From assembly GCA_027484145.1 (NCBI GenBank), contig JAIXUH010000012.1, forward strand, positions 62,001 to 126,000: a DNA stretch of 64,000 bases, given 5' to 3'. Position 1 is the stretch's first letter; the number at the start of each line of letters is the position of its first letter. Below are positions 43,714-54,085 of the stretch, in pieces. Both the position numbers and the translations under genes were made by a program. Origin of the DNA: Rhodobacter sp. GTDB taxonomy: Bacteria; Pseudomonadota; Alphaproteobacteria; Rhodobacterales; Rhodobacteraceae. Below the pieces are notes generated by a model, which searched no databases, was not told where the DNA came from, and saw only the letters and a list, made by a program, of their open reading frames with translations.

Positions 43714-44109
43714 CTAAGCCGTCAGCAGGCGCGTGATCGTCACGCCCCCCCATGCGGCAAAGGCGGTCAGAACCGTGCCCCACAGCGTATCGGTAACGAC
43801 CATCGTCCAATGCCAGTCGCGCATGATGGAATAGCTGGTGAATTCATAGGTGCCATAGGCCATGGCCCCGATGATCGCCGCTGGGAAGATCACTGGCGCC
43901 CCCGTTTTCAGCGCGGGCCAAGACACCAGCCAGACCAGACCCGCCACATAGGCCAGATAGAACACAGCCGCCGGGGCGAAGCGGATCGGGTCTGCCATCA
44001 GGGGCCCGATATGGCGCGTGAACAGCGGCTTCATCACAAGGCCCAGCATGATGGCATCAACCACCAGAAAGATGACGGCGGTCGAGATGTAGAGGATGGC
44101 GGGCTGCAT
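43714..44109 (-). CDS. DUF2177 family membrane protein
   Basis: A 131-residue integral membrane protein with about four helices (YISTAVIFLVVDAIMLGLV, FYLAYVAGLVWLVSW, and two more). It matches DUF2177: YISTAVIFLVVDA.MLG and AYGTYEFTSYSIMRDW are the signature regions. Function unknown. Its ribosome site AGGAG falls in a small stem (see findings). Confidence 0.88.
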   Translation of the reverse strand: MQPAILYISTAVIFLVVDAIMLGLVMKPLFTRHIGPLMADPIRFAPAAVFYLAYVAGLVWLVSWPALKTGAPVIFPAAIIGAMAYGTYEFTSYSIMRDWHWTMVVTDTLWGTVLTAFAAWGGVTITRLLTA

Positions 44110-44409
44110 TGATCACTCCTGTGCTTGTCACAGGACCTAGCACCGCAATCGACAAGGGAAAGAGGTCTTGACCACGGCGCAATCGCACAACCGCGCAACC
44201 ACAGGCCGTTATCCTGCCAAGCGGATGCGCGCCACAGCAGGTATGATCCGAAAGGCTAGGTTTTCTGTCTTTCCGGTGGTTTTGCGCTGACTGGCTAAAT
44301 CTGCCCTTCTTTCGGACGTTCAAAGTGTCAGGTTCAGCCGGTGCGCCATGGTCTGCCAGCCAGTTGCACAGGTGACCTGACGCAAAAGAATGCCATCTGG
44401 GAAGACATC

Positions 44410-44841
44410 ATGCAGTTCAGCAGCCTCTCATCAAAAAAGGTCAAGCATCTGGTCCGTGGCCGCGATCTTTATCAGGTTCCGCCGACAGCAACGGTCGCCG
44501 AAGCCTCTGCTCTGATGGCCGAACGCAACATCGGGGCGCTTGCGGTCATGGATGACACCCGCCTTGTCGGCATCCTCAGCGAACGTGACGTGGTGCAGCG
44601 CTGCGTGGGCAAGGGCATTGACCCCAAGGTCTGCCTCGTGTCGGCCATCATGTCGTTCCCGCCCATCACAATCGACCGCAACATGTCGATGGGGGTTGCC
44701 GTGGTCATGATGATGGAGGCCAATATCCGCCACCTGCCCGTGATGAACGGCACGCGGGTTCTGGGCATGATCTCGATCCGTCAACTGGTCAGCGAGTTCC
44801 GCAAGGGGCTGGAAACCTCGATGTTCCGGATTGCCGCCTGA
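44410..44841 (+). CDS. CBS-domain protein
   Basis: A 143-residue protein made of two CBS motifs (VAEASALMAERNIGALAVMDD and MGVAVVMMMEANIRHLPVMNG), each followed by a LVGILSERDVV- or LGMISIRQLVS-type end. Stand-alone CBS pairs bind adenine nucleotides as sensors. The ATG at 44410 is used; residues upstream of it are unrelated to the family. It converges on the cytochrome gene, with no space between. Confidence 0.9.
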   Translation: MQFSSLSSKKVKHLVRGRDLYQVPPTATVAEASALMAERNIGALAVMDDTRLVGILSERDVVQRCVGKGIDPKVCLVSAIMSFPPITIDRNMSMGVAVVMMMEANIRHLPVMNGTRVLGMISIRQLVSEFRKGLETSMFRIAA

Positions 44842-45255
44842 TCAGGGCTTTTGCAGCGTCATCAGGTGTTCGGCAATCTGGGCCAGCCGGATCGGCGTTG
44901 GCGTCATGATGCCGTCGCCGCCATCATAGGGCACCGTCTCGCTGTCCAGCAGCGGGCCAAAGTTCGGCATGATCGTCGATCCGCCCTTGCCACCTGTATA
45001 GCCCCAGATCTTGGCCATGACCCGCGTCGTCGGGAACTGCCCGCCGTTGCGCTTGGCAAGCCCTGTCAAATCTGCCGGGCGCTTTGACAAGGTGCTGGCA
45101 ATCTCGCCATTTCCGGTGCCACCAACCCCATGGCAGGCCGCACAGTATTCGACAAAATCCTGCGCCCCTGAAGGCAGGGGCGTGACCTTTGCAGGCAGCA
45201 CGCAGGCTGCAAGGACGACAAGGGTGATCGGGGCGATATAGCGAAGGGCGGTCAT
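44842..45255 (-). CDS. Cytochrome c family lipoprotein
   Basis: A 137-residue periplasmic mono-heme cytochrome. The N-terminus shows a lipobox LAAC (C18) after a hydrophobic stretch, so it is probably membrane-tethered. The heme site CAACHG is at residues 38-43, and TIMPNFG supplies the likely axial methionine. Role (donor in respiration) is not defined by context. Confidence 0.88.
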   Translation of the reverse strand: MTALRYIAPITLVVLAACVLPAKVTPLPSGAQDFVEYCAACHGVGGTGNGEIASTLSKRPADLTGLAKRNGGQFPTTRVMAKIWGYTGGKGGSTIMPNFGPLLDSETVPYDGGDGIMTPTPIRLAQIAEHLMTLQKP

Positions 45256-45334
45256 GGTCGGCCTCTCAAGCTGATGGGTCAGAGTCGCACGTGCCGCAGC
45301 AAGGGGCAAGCGCCTTACCACCCCCGCCCTGCCT

Positions 45335-46012
45335 TCAGGCAACGCGCCCCTGATCCAGCCGCACGATCCGGTCCATCCTTGCGGCCAGTTCCATGTTATG
45401 CGTCGCGATCAGCGCCGACAGGCCCGTTGCGCGCACCAGATCCATCAACGCGCCAAACACCTGATCCGATGTTGCCGGGTCAAGGTTGCCCGTCGGCTCA
45501 TCCGCCAGCAAAAGCCGCGGCGCATTGGCGAGTGAGCGGCAGAACGCCACCCGCTGCTGTTCGCCCCCCGACAAGGCCGCCGGACGATGCTGCGCCCGCG
45601 CGGCCACGCCCACACGGCCCAACAGGTCCATCGCCCGCGCCTCGGCCACCTTTTGGGTAACGCCATTGGCCAGTTGTGGGATCACAATGTTTTCCAGGGC
45701 GCTGAACTCGGGCAGCAGATGGTGGAACTGGTAGATGAATCCCACCTCCTCGCGCCGCGCTTCGGTGCGGGCCTTGTCGCCCAAACCAACCATATCGCGC
45801 CCGGCCAGCCGGACCTGCCCCTTGTCCGGCGTATCCAGCAGCCCCGCAATGTGCAGAAGCGTGGATTTCCCGGCACCCGAAGGGGCGACCAAAGCCACCA
45901 CCTCGCCCACCTTCACCGAAATGCTGGCCCCGCGCAGAACCATCACTTCCGACGGCTTGCCCTTGTTATAGGCCTTTTCGATCCCCTCCAGTTCCAGCGC
46001 AAACTCACTCAT
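45335..46012 (-). CDS. lolD: Lipoprotein release ABC transporter ATP-binding protein LolD
   Basis: A 225-residue ATPase with Walker [21 protein letters not shown] signature, and [12 protein letters not shown]. It sits after its permease with an 8-nt overlap, the LolCD(E) arrangement moving lipoproteins from the inner membrane to LolA. Fits the family length (230). Confidence 0.93.
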   Translation of the reverse strand: MSEFALELEGIEKAYNKGKPSEVMVLRGASISVKVGEVVALVAPSGAGKSTLLHIAGLLDTPDKGQVRLAGRDMVGLGDKARTEARREEVGFIYQFHHLLPEFSALENIVIPQLANGVTQKVAEARAMDLLGRVGVAARAQHRPAALSGGEQQRVAFCRSLANAPRLLLADEPTGNLDPATSDQVFGALMDLVRATGLSALIATHNMELAARMDRIVRLDQGRVA

Positions 46013-47288
46013 AGCGCAGCGCCTCGACCGGGTTCATGCGGGCGGCGCGCCGGGCCGGAAAGATCGTCACGATGAACGACAGGCCCAGCGACAGACCCAC
46101 CGCCGACATCACATCGTTCCATTGCAGCTTGGCGGGCAAGGCATAGATGCCGCGGATCGACGGGTCCCAGACCCCGCCCCCGGCCAGATAATTCACCGCC
46201 GAAAAGATCGGGTCGATGTACAGCGCAAAAAGGCAGCCCAGAACCACCCCCATCAGCGTGCCAACAATGCCGGTAAACGCCCCGCACAGAAAGAAGATCC
46301 GCAGCACCGCCGCCTCGGTCAGGCCCATCGTGCGCAAGATGCCGATGTCACGCCCCTTGTTCTTGACCAGCATGATCAGCCCCGACACGATGTTCATCGT
46401 CGCAATCAGCACCAGTATGGACAGGATGATGAACATCACATTGTCCTCGATATCCAGTGCGCGCAAGAACGCCCCCGACGAGTCGCGCCAAGTCCACAAA
46501 ATGGCAGTATCGCCTCCCGCCTGCATCAACGGCCCGGCAAGGCTGTCTACCGCATCCGGCTTTTCCACCATTACCTCGAACTCGTCAGCAAAGCCTTCGC
46601 GGTTGAAATAGGCCTGCGCCTCGGCAAAGGGCATGTACAGGCGCGTGCGGTCAATGTCATAGCGCCCGGCGGTGAACACATAGACCACCTCATAGGCATT
46701 GACCCGCGGGCTGGTGCCAAAGGCGGTCTTGACCCCTGTGGGCGAGATCACGCGGATACGGTCCCCGACTCCAACCCCCAATTCGCGCGCCAGCCCCGAC
46801 CCGATGGCGATGCCCTCGTCGAACCGGGCAATATCCCCCACCGCATCGGCCCCGATTCCCACACGCGGGATCGTCGCCAGATCCTTTTGTGACAGGCCGA
46901 ACACCTCGGCCCCCATGGTGGCATCGCCCGCCGTTACCATCACCTGCCCCCGCACCATGGGTGCGGCACGCGTTACCCCCGGCACGGCCGCAAGGCGGGC
47001 CGCAATCGCGTCATACTCGGCAAAGCCTTTGATCTCGCGCCCGTTTTCATCCAGCGTGCCCGCCGCGTAAACCGTGACATGGGCATTTGCCCCCAGAATG
47101 GTGTCAACAAACTCGGCCCGGAACCCGGCCCGCACGGCCAGCGTCGCAATCAGCGCGAAAACCGCCAGCGTAATGCCGATCAGGCTGATCCATGTCATCA
47201 CGGAAACGCCGCCCTCGGCCCGCTTGGCCCGCAGGTAACGCCAGGCAATCATCCGTTCGAAATGGGAAAAGGGGGCTGTCTGGGCCAA
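46005..47288 (-). CDS. lolC: Lipoprotein release ABC transporter permease LolC/LolE
   Basis: A 427-residue FtsX-like permease: one helix near residue 32 ([23 protein letters not shown]), a large periplasmic domain, and three C-terminal helices ([47 protein letters not shown]). The TTG at 47288 is chosen because it gives the [20 protein letters not shown] family start and has GGAAAGAG ahead; the first ATG would be at 47252. One fused LolC/E-type subunit, as in many alphaproteobacteria, so it probably homodimerises. Confidence 0.93.
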   Translation of the reverse strand: MAQTAPFSHFERMIAWRYLRAKRAEGGVSVMTWISLIGITLAVFALIATLAVRAGFRAEFVDTILGANAHVTVYAAGTLDENGREIKGFAEYDAIAARLAAVPGVTRAAPMVRGQVMVTAGDATMGAEVFGLSQKDLATIPRVGIGADAVGDIARFDEGIAIGSGLARELGVGVGDRIRVISPTGVKTAFGTSPRVNAYEVVYVFTAGRYDIDRTRLYMPFAEAQAYFNREGFADEFEVMVEKPDAVDSLAGPLMQAGGDTAILWTWRDSSGAFLRALDIEDNVMFIILSILVLIATMNIVSGLIMLVKNKGRDIGILRTMGLTEAAVLRIFFLCGAFTGIVGTLMGVVLGCLFALYIDPIFSAVNYLAGGGVWDPSIRGIYALPAKLQWNDVMSAVGLSLGLSFIVTIFPARRAARMNPVEALRYE

Positions 47289-47624
47289 GGTCTGCTCTTT
47301 CCGGTTTTGCGCGCGACCATGGCCTTCGCCGCCGCCATCGTCAAGCAACCCGCCGCGCCATGGCAAAACACCGCAGACGATGCTCCTGGTCCTGCGTCAG
47401 TCCATCGTGGCCTCTCCCACCGCCACAACCACCATGGCCTGCCCGTGCCCCGGCCCGAAGTCAGCCTTCACCCGGTCGGCCATCTGCCTGAGCCGCTACG
47501 CTGGGGTCAGACCATGCACCAAGCCAAAGCCGCGCACCAATGAACGGGCGCGCCCTGCCTCACGCGATGTCGCAGGCTTTTCCCGACGCCTGTCCACACC
47601 GGCCTGAACCGGCTTGCCCGCCGC
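47289..47624. other. Intergenic stretch with no convincing gene
   Basis: 336 nt between lolC and the ThuA-like gene. I see no convincing coding region. A short minus-strand reading MADRVKADFGPGHGQAMVVV (28 codons to a stop, about 47415-47500) has a protein-like look and could be the relic of a lost gene; nothing supports an intact one. Confidence 0.5.
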
Positions 47625-48278
47625 CTATCGCGCCGCCCAGACCAGACCGCGCCTGATCATCTCGGCCGCCGGCCCCTCTGCGATCACCGATGCCTGATGC
47701 CCAAGCGCGTTGTAATAGACCCGCCCCTCACCCCACAGCTTGGTAAAAACGACCGGCATCTCGACCGGCCCGTTTGCCGCATGCGGCCCCGCCACAAGCG
47801 GAAAATCACACACAGCATGCACCTTCACCGCCGGGTCGACGTGCAGGTAATACTGCTCCGTCTCCACCTCGAAATCCGCCATCCCGGCCACCACGGCGTG
47901 GTCCGAGGTGACCCGCACCCGATAGCGCACCCCGTCGTTGCCCGGATGCGCCACCCATTGCGCCCCGGTCATGAACTGCCAGACCACATTGGTGCGGAAA
48001 CTGTCGCACATGCCACCATGACACCCCGCCAGCCCTACGCCCGCGGCCACGGCCGCCGCCACATGATCGGCCTGCTCTTTGCCGATCTCCGACATGGTCC
48101 AGACCGGCACGATCAGCGACAGGTCCGACAGGCGCGCCGGATCGTCAAAACAGGCCAGCGTGTCGGTGACCTCCACCGCAAAGCCTGCGTCGCGCAGCCA
48201 CCCCGCGAACAGCGCCGCCACCTTGTCCGGCTCATGCCCGACCCAGCCGCCCCATGTGATCAATGCTTTCGCCATCAT
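47625..48278 (-). CDS. ThuA-like domain protein
   Basis: A 217-residue protein matching the ThuA-like (trehalose utilisation, flavodoxin/GATase-like) family: ALITWGGWVGHEPDKVA at the start, GVGLAGCHGGMCDSF (the nucleophile-elbow position), and the YYNALGHQ end. The family has few proven reactions. AAGGGG precedes the start ATG (48278 or 48275). It is downstream of proS in the same direction, behind the copy-C hairpin element. Confidence 0.82.
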   Translation of the reverse strand: MMAKALITWGGWVGHEPDKVAALFAGWLRDAGFAVEVTDTLACFDDPARLSDLSLIVPVWTMSEIGKEQADHVAAAVAAGVGLAGCHGGMCDSFRTNVVWQFMTGAQWVAHPGNDGVRYRVRVTSDHAVVAGMADFEVETEQYYLHVDPAVKVHAVCDFPLVAGPHAANGPVEMPVVFTKLWGEGRVYYNALGHQASVIAEGPAAEMIRRGLVWAAR

Positions 48279-48292
48279 GCTTTCCCCTTCTG

Positions 48293-48345
48293 CAAATATC
48301 CTCGGGGGGTGAGCCCGACAGGGCGAGGGGGGCAGACAGCCCCCC
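48293..48345. repeat. Hairpin repeat, copy C
   Basis: An AAATATCC box (48294-48301), GGGGGG, and a hairpin GGGGGGC (48327-48333) with GCCCCCC (48339-48345) around a 5-nt loop. It lies between proS and the ThuA-like gene and has the same layout as copies at 11.49-11.55 kb and, inverted, at 40.71-40.75 kb. Confidence 0.7.
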
Positions 48346-48356
48346 TCTTTCCCGGG

Positions 48357-49697
48357 TCACCGGTGGGCAGCGTAAATCTGGGCAATCCGGTCCACCGCCG
48401 CCGCGGGTGACATCTCTTCGCTCTCGCCCGTGCGGCGGCTGGTCACCTCCACCACGCCGTTGGCAAGGCCGCGCGGCCCCACCGTAATGCGCCAGGGCAG
48501 TCCGATCAGGTCCATGGTGGCGAACTTGGCCCCTGCCCGCTCATCGCGGTCATCATACAGCGCCTCCAGTCCCTTGGCCGCCAAAGCCTTGTATAGGCCA
48601 TTGCAAGCCGCGTCCGCTGCCGCATCGCCTTGCTTGAGGTTGACAATCCCCACTGGAAACGGCGTCACACCCTCGGGCCAGATGATCCCCTTGTCGTCAT
48701 GGCTGGCCTCAATGATCGCCCCCAAAAGGCGCGACACACCAATCCCGTGCGACCCCATCTCGACCGGCACCTTGGTCCCCTCGGCGGTCACCACGGTGGC
48801 CCCCATGCTGTCGGAATACTTGGTGCCGAAATAGAAGATCTGGCCCACTTCGATCCCGCGCGCCACTTTGCGGCGCTCTTCGGGGATGGCGTCGAACAGT
48901 GCCGGATCATGCGTTTCATCGGTGCGGGCGTAAAGGGTGGTGAATTCCTTGCACACGGCCGCCACAGCGTCGCGGTCATCGTAGTCCACGTCCCGCTGAC
49001 CCAGCTTCAACTCGGTCACCGCCGAGTCAAAGAACACCTCCGACTCCCCCGTCGCGGCCAGAACGAGGAATTCATGCGTATCATCCCCGCCGATCGGGCC
49101 AGAGTCGGCGCGCATCGGGATGGCGGTCAGGCCCATCCGCTCATAGGTCCGCAGATAGCTGACCATGTGGCGGTTATAGGCGTGCAGGGCCGAGGCTTTG
49201 TCGACGTCAAAGTTGTAGCCGTCCTTCATCAGGAACTCGCGGCCCCGCATCACGCCGAAACGGGGGCGCATCTCGTCGCGGAATTTCCACTGGATATGAT
49301 ACAGCGTCATCGGCAGATCTTTGTAGCTGTTCACATGGGCGCGGAAGATGTCGGTGATCATCTCCTCGTTCGTCGGCCCGTAGAGCATCTCGCGGTCCTG
49401 ACGGTCCTTGATGCGCAGCATTTCCTGACCGTAGTCGTCATACCGCCCCGACTCTCGCCACAGGTCGGCGGGTTGCAGGGTGGGCATCAACAGCGGGATA
49501 TGGCCCGCGCGGACCTGTTCTTCGTGGACGATCTGTTCGATCCGCTTCAGAACCCGGTACCCCAGCGGCAGCCACGAATAGATGCCCGCCGCCTGCTGTT
49601 TGATCATGCCCGCCCGCAGCATGTAGCGATGCGAGACGATCTGCGCCTCGGCCGGGTTTTCCTTGAGGACGGGGAGGAAGTAACGGGACAGACGCAT
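48357..49697 (-). CDS. proS: Prolyl-tRNA synthetase (short form)
   Basis: A 446-residue class II synthetase. [21 protein letters not shown] and the motif 2 region [21 protein letters not shown] are clear, and the HGTP anticodon domain ends the chain. It lacks the ~180-residue editing insertion of the standard bacterial form, as is normal for alphaproteobacteria. The ATG at 49697 starts at the family's usual [13 protein letters not shown]; a longer in-frame reading upstream is noncoding. Confidence 0.96.
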   Translation of the reverse strand: MRLSRYFLPVLKENPAEAQIVSHRYMLRAGMIKQQAAGIYSWLPLGYRVLKRIEQIVHEEQVRAGHIPLLMPTLQPADLWRESGRYDDYGQEMLRIKDRQDREMLYGPTNEEMITDIFRAHVNSYKDLPMTLYHIQWKFRDEMRPRFGVMRGREFLMKDGYNFDVDKASALHAYNRHMVSYLRTYERMGLTAIPMRADSGPIGGDDTHEFLVLAATGESEVFFDSAVTELKLGQRDVDYDDRDAVAAVCKEFTTLYARTDETHDPALFDAIPEERRKVARGIEVGQIFYFGTKYSDSMGATVVTAEGTKVPVEMGSHGIGVSRLLGAIIEASHDDKGIIWPEGVTPFPVGIVNLKQGDAAADAACNGLYKALAAKGLEALYDDRDERAGAKFATMDLIGLPWRITVGPRGLANGVVEVTSRRTGESEEMSPAAAVDRIAQIYAAHR

Positions 49698-49913
49698 GGA
49701 TGGCGGCCTTCGCATGAATGGGATCGCCCGTTTCCTAGCCGCTTCGGGGGGTTCAAGCAAGGGCGCTGCCTTGTCCCTGCATGGGACAGCGGGGGCCGCA
49801 AAGGATTCCAATGGGTTACGATTCCGTTTTAACCCTTTGGTAAGATTTGGGGGCTTTCCCGCCGGCAAGGGTTGAGGCAACCTGCGGGGGAGTGGCGGGT
49901 GGTGGAGCGGTGG

Positions 49914-52040
49914 ATGAACGGGGATAGCGGCAAGCCAGACCCAAAGCCAAAGAACGTGCTGGATTGGCTGGGCGTCAGCGAAGCGCCGGATTGGGCCAAG
50001 GCCCGCTGGCTGGGCGCAGGCGTTGGCGCGCTGATCTTTCTGTTGTTCGGCTTGGCGCTGGCCGCATTGTTCGGAGTGCTGATCCATACGATCGTCCAAG
50101 CCTTTTCCCCTGGCACCGAAGGCCCCAACCTAGGCGCAGGTGCACTGATCGCCGCCCTGCTGGGTGCGCCCTTTGTGATCTGGGGCACATGGCTGAAACA
50201 CCAGACCGTCCGCTATCAGAAAGAAGGGCATATCACCGACCGGATCAACAAGGCGGTGGAGATGCTGGGGGCGGAGAAGAGTGTGGATCGAATTGGACGC
50301 CCTGTTACGATCTGGACAGGGAAACCGGAAATTTCTGAATGCAAGAAGGCAGATGTCACAACTTGGGAGGCGCGCCCAAGGACCAAGATAACGCCGAAGG
50401 AATGGAAAGGTGAGTTTCCTGAATACGGCGCGGCGGTTGAGCAGATTGAAAGCGAGAGCGAAAACGGCAGAACCTATGAAGTGCGAACTTGGCCCGCTGC
50501 GCGCACGGTTGTGGAGTATCAAGGAACACCCATAGAGCTGGCCGAAAATGAAATTGTCGGCATTGAGGGCGACTGGGACGTGTTCTCGGAATCCGTTCCC
50601 AACATCGAGGTGCGGATCGGGGCGATCTTGTCTTTGGAACGCATCGCACAGGATTCCACGAACCACGACAAGGGCCGCGATCATGTGCGGGTGATGGAAA
50701 TCCTATGTGCCTACATTCGTGAGAATGCACCAGCAAGTGGGGTAACGGAACCTCCTTTCTGGGGTTGGAATTGGACACCACCAAAGAAGGGAGCGACCAA
50801 CGTAGAAATTCAATCAAGCCTTTCCAGACGAATAAAGAGCATTGGAAGCTACGTTCCGACGCGGGAACTAGAGGAATGGGTAGCGGAACTTCCTCGGCCG
50901 CGAGAGGACGTTGCTCTAGCCTTGGCTGTAATTGCAAGGAGAACCGATAGACAGCGTATCGTAGAAGCTCTCTGGAGTAACATACCCACAACCGATATAC
51001 GATGGGTCTTTGACCATAGCTTTGCAACGTTGTCGAGAATCGATTTTGCGACGAAGGAAGCAGATTTTTCTGCGCGGATCAGAATGATCAGGGCGTACAG
51101 CGGCTATAGAATTGACTTGCAAAGGACTAACCTACAAAAGGCAGACCTGTCTTCGGGTGCCTTTAGTGGCGCATGTCTGGCGGGCGCACGCCTTGAAGGC
51201 GCAAATCTAGCCCATATACGGTTGGAAGGCGCAAACCTTGAAAGGGCGAGACTGGATAAAGCAAACTTGTCTGAAGCAAGACTAGACGGAGCAAATCTCA
51301 AATATTCACAAGTCAATGAAACAATCTTTAGATCTGCAAAAATGAGCGGAGTAGAATTTCATTCTGCCAAAGGAAACGGTGCAATTTTTGAAAGCGCTCA
51401 GCTTTTTTGGGCAAACCTAGATGGGGCGACTATGTGCTACGCAGACTTCGATTCAGCCGAGATGAGTGGTGCGAGTCTAGAGCAATCTCATTTGATGGGG
51501 GCAAACATGGAGGGAGCGCAGATGGAAGGAGTATCCCTCTATCGAGCGAATCTGAAAAGAGCAAACCTCAAAAAAGGGCAGCTGAAGAAAGCGAACATTT
51601 CTAATGTTGAAATGGATGGAGCAACTTTATATAAAGCGCATCTTGAAGGCGCGAACCTATCTGGGGCCCTGCTAAAAGAGGCAAATCTCAGTCGGGCTTT
51701 AATGCCTGGAGCAAATCTAAAAGGTGCAAATCTAGAGCGTGCAGACCTTAGCGCGGCAATGATGTACGGTGCTGACCTTAGTTGGGCCAAGATTGACGGC
51801 GCGAACTTCAAAAATGCCCGACTTCGAGGCGCAGCATTGCGCGGCGCCACGCCAAAGCTTGCTACCTTTAGTGCCGAACAATTGACTTCGTTCTTCGCAG
51901 ACGGAACCGTAGTACTTGCCAATGATGCGAAGCGTCCACCGCAGTGGTCTAACCTAATGTTATTTGATGATGAGTTCTACGAAAAATGGCGCAAGTGGCA
52001 GGCTGATCCTGAGAATTACACGCCGCCGCCGAAGCCTTGA
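49914..52040 (+). CDS. Membrane-anchored pentapeptide-repeat protein
   Basis: A 708-residue protein. Two transmembrane helices lie near residues 35-60 ([20 protein letters not shown]) and 75-100 ([16 protein letters not shown]). A middle domain with the recurring [13 protein letters not shown] motif follows. Residues about 400-640 form a right-handed beta-helix of A(N/D)LxX repeats ([20 protein letters not shown] and so on). Such proteins can mimic DNA or act as scaffolds; no specific target is recognisable. The ATG at 49914 has GGAG 6 nt upstream. GC is low from about 50,760 on, unlike the first 350 nt of the gene, so the repeat part may have a different history. Confidence 0.8.
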   Translation: MNGDSGKPDPKPKNVLDWLGVSEAPDWAKARWLGAGVGALIFLLFGLALAALFGVLIHTIVQAFSPGTEGPNLGAGALIAALLGAPFVIWGTWLKHQTVRYQKEGHITDRINKAVEMLGAEKSVDRIGRPVTIWTGKPEISECKKADVTTWEARPRTKITPKEWKGEFPEYGAAVEQIESESENGRTYEVRTWPAARTVVEYQGTPIELAENEIVGIEGDWDVFSESVPNIEVRIGAILSLERIAQDSTNHDKGRDHVRVMEILCAYIRENAPASGVTEPPFWGWNWTPPKKGATNVEIQSSLSRRIKSIGSYVPTRELEEWVAELPRPREDVALALAVIARRTDRQRIVEALWSNIPTTDIRWVFDHSFATLSRIDFATKEADFSARIRMIRAYSGYRIDLQRTNLQKADLSSGAFSGACLAGARLEGANLAHIRLEGANLERARLDKANLSEARLDGANLKYSQVNETIFRSAKMSGVEFHSAKGNGAIFESAQLFWANLDGATMCYADFDSAEMSGASLEQSHLMGANMEGAQMEGVSLYRANLKRANLKKGQLKKANISNVEMDGATLYKAHLEGANLSGALLKEANLSRALMPGANLKGANLERADLSAAMMYGADLSWAKIDGANFKNARLRGAALRGATPKLATFSAEQLTSFFADGTVVLANDAKRPPQWSNLMLFDDEFYEKWRKWQADPENYTPPPKP

Positions 52041-52043
52041 GGG

Positions 52044-52170
52044 TGGCCCCCCTCCCCCATCCCCTCCCCACGAGGGGGAGGGGAGGTGCCGGGTGGGATA
52101 TGGTGCGGCGGGGGGGATGCCGGGTGCCTCCCTCCCCCCTGTGTGGGGGAGGGATGGGGTGGGGGGCCTT
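52044..52170. repeat. Two GC-rich inverted intergenic elements
   Basis: Two pyrimidine/purine-strand blocks flank a shared TGCCGGGTG: CTCCCC-ACGA-GGGGAG (about 52060-52085) and CCTCCC..GTGTG..GGGAGG (about 52128-52160). Each could form a hairpin. They resemble dispersed intergenic repeats of alphaproteobacteria. They lie in the 216-nt gap between the pentapeptide gene and the permease gene. Confidence 0.55.
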
Positions 52171-52256
52171 GGCGGGCGCGTGCAAGCCGATGCCTTCACC
52201 CTTGCGCCGCAGCGCGGCAGGGGTGATATCTGGGGCGGCAGGCAGGGGCGGGTGGC

Positions 52257-53366
52257 ATGGCATTACCGATTTCACAGCAGGCGAAATACTGGGGGATTGC
52301 GGCGGCGGTGCTGCTGTTCCTTCTGTGGTTCATGGGCGATGTGCTCTTGCCCTTTCTTGTGGGCGGCGCGATTGCCTATTTCCTTGACCCCCTCGCCGAC
52401 CGGCTGGAGCGGTTGGGCCTAAGCCGGGTGATGGCGACGACGGTGATCATGCTGCTGATGGTGCTGATCATGGTGCTGCTGGTGCTGGCGGTGATCCCGA
52501 CGCTGATCCAGCAGACCGGGGCCTTGGTGAATGCGGCGCCCGAGATTGCCAAGAACCTGCAGACCTTTCTGACCGAGCAATTCCCCGAGCTTTCCGACGA
52601 AACCTCGATCATGCGGAAAACCTTGGCCGATATCGCGGCCTTTGTGCAGTCAAAGGGGGCGGCGCTGGCGCAGGGGCTCGTCACCTCGGCGATGTCGGTG
52701 ATCTCGGCCCTGATCTTTATCGTCGTGGTGCCGGTGGTGGCGTTCTATCTGCTTCTGGACTGGGACAAGATGGTGGCGCGGGTCGACAACCTGTTGCCGC
52801 GTGACCATCAGGGCACGCTCAGGGCACTGGCGCGCGAGATTGACAAGGTGCTGGCCGATTTCGTGCGCGGGCAGTTGTCGGTCTGTCTGGTGCTGGGCAC
52901 GTATTATTCGGTCGCGCTGATGCTGGCAGGGCTGCAGTTCGGCCTTGTGGTGGGGGCGATTGCCGGGGCGATCACCTTCATTCCCTATGTCGGGGCCTTG
53001 GTGGGCGGGGTGCTGGCCATCGGCCTTGCGCTGTTCCAGTTCTGGGGCGAGTGGGTGTCGATCGGGATTGTGGCGGCGATCTTTGCCTTTGGCCAGTTCA
53101 TCGAAGGCAATGTGCTGACGCCCAAGCTGGTGGGGCAATCGGTGGGGCTGCATCCGGTATGGCTGTTGCTGGCGCTGTCGGCGTTTGGGTCGGTCTTCGG
53201 GTTCGTGGGGATGCTGGTGGCGGTGCCGGTTGCGGCCTCGATGGGGGTGCTGACGCGGTTCGCGATCCGGCAGTATCAGGCGAGCCTGCTGTATCAGGGG
53301 CTGGAGGGGCGGCGGGCCACAGGGGACGATCTCGTGGACGATCCACCCGACGAGGACCGCGCGTGA
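52257..53366 (+). CDS. AI-2E family (PerM-like) transporter
   Basis: A 369-residue membrane protein with eight predicted helices (PF01594). FVRGQLSVCLVLGTYYSVALMLAGLQFGLVVGAIAG and the IEGNVLTPKLVGQSVGLHPVWLLLALSAFG motif are typical. The family name comes from an AI-2 exporter; substrate is unknown. Overlaps the next gene by 4 nt (GTGA), a common pairing with HdaA-type genes in this group. Confidence 0.9.
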   Translation: MALPISQQAKYWGIAAAVLLFLLWFMGDVLLPFLVGGAIAYFLDPLADRLERLGLSRVMATTVIMLLMVLIMVLLVLAVIPTLIQQTGALVNAAPEIAKNLQTFLTEQFPELSDETSIMRKTLADIAAFVQSKGAALAQGLVTSAMSVISALIFIVVVPVVAFYLLLDWDKMVARVDNLLPRDHQGTLRALAREIDKVLADFVRGQLSVCLVLGTYYSVALMLAGLQFGLVVGAIAGAITFIPYVGALVGGVLAIGLALFQFWGEWVSIGIVAAIFAFGQFIEGNVLTPKLVGQSVGLHPVWLLLALSAFGSVFGFVGMLVAVPVAASMGVLTRFAIRQYQASLLYQGLEGRRATGDDLVDDPPDEDRA

Positions 53367-54040
53367 GCCGGCAACTGGCCTTTGACCTGCCCGCGCGGGA
53401 GGGTTTCCGGCGCGAGGATTTCTTTGTGTCGCCTGCCAATGCAATCGCCATGGCGGCGCTGGAGGCGTGGCGCGACTGGCCGGGGGGAAAGCTGCTGCTG
53501 GTGGGGCCTTTAGGGGCGGGCAAGACGCATCTGGCGCATGTCTGGGCCGCCGAGACGGGGGCGGTGCTGGTGCAGGGCGGCGATCTGGGCACGGCGGATG
53601 TGCCGGGGCTGGCCGAGGCGGGGGCAGTGGCGGTGGAGGATGCCTGCGACGTGGCAGGCGATGCTGCGGCCGAGGAAGCCCTGTTCCACCTGCACAACAT
53701 GGTGGTGCAGAACGGGCACCTCTTGATGACGGCGGACCGCCCAGTGCGCGATTGGGGCCTGCGTCTGCCCGACCTGAAAAGCCGGGTCGAGGCGGCGGGC
53801 GTGGCGCGGCTGGAAGCGCCAGATGATGCGCTGCTGGCGGCAGTGCTGGTGAAGCTGTTTGCCGACCGGCAGGTGACGGTGGCGCCGACGCTGATCCCGT
53901 GGCTGGTGGCGCGGATGGAACGGTCGATCGATGCGGCGCGGTCGCTGGTGGCGGCGCTTGACGCAAAGGCATTGCGCGAAGGCAGACCGATTACGCGGGC
54001 GATGGCCGAAGGGTTGCTGGACACGGGTCACGCAGAGTGA
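53363..54040 (+). CDS. HdaA-like DnaA-related regulatory ATPase
   Basis: A 225-residue DnaA-like AAA+ protein without the DNA-binding domain. Walker A VGPLGAGKTHLAHVW is at about residues 48-61. RQLAFDLPAREGFRREDFFVSPANAIA at the start and a degenerate sensor region match Hda/HdaA, which inactivates DnaA after replication initiation. GTG start at 53363, overlapping the permease stop. Walker B is weak (AVAVEDACD). Confidence 0.85.
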   Translation: MSRQLAFDLPAREGFRREDFFVSPANAIAMAALEAWRDWPGGKLLLVGPLGAGKTHLAHVWAAETGAVLVQGGDLGTADVPGLAEAGAVAVEDACDVAGDAAAEEALFHLHNMVVQNGHLLMTADRPVRDWGLRLPDLKSRVEAAGVARLEAPDDALLAAVLVKLFADRQVTVAPTLIPWLVARMERSIDAARSLVAALDAKALREGRPITRAMAEGLLDTGHAE

Positions 54041-54085
54041 AACACTGCGCCAAAAGGCGTAACCCATGCACAGAACAAGCCAAAA

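Noticed and set aside
52257-53366. Quorum-sensing AI-2 exporter
   Set aside because: The family label is historical; nothing in the context (hdaA-like gene, ppk) supports AI-2 transport.
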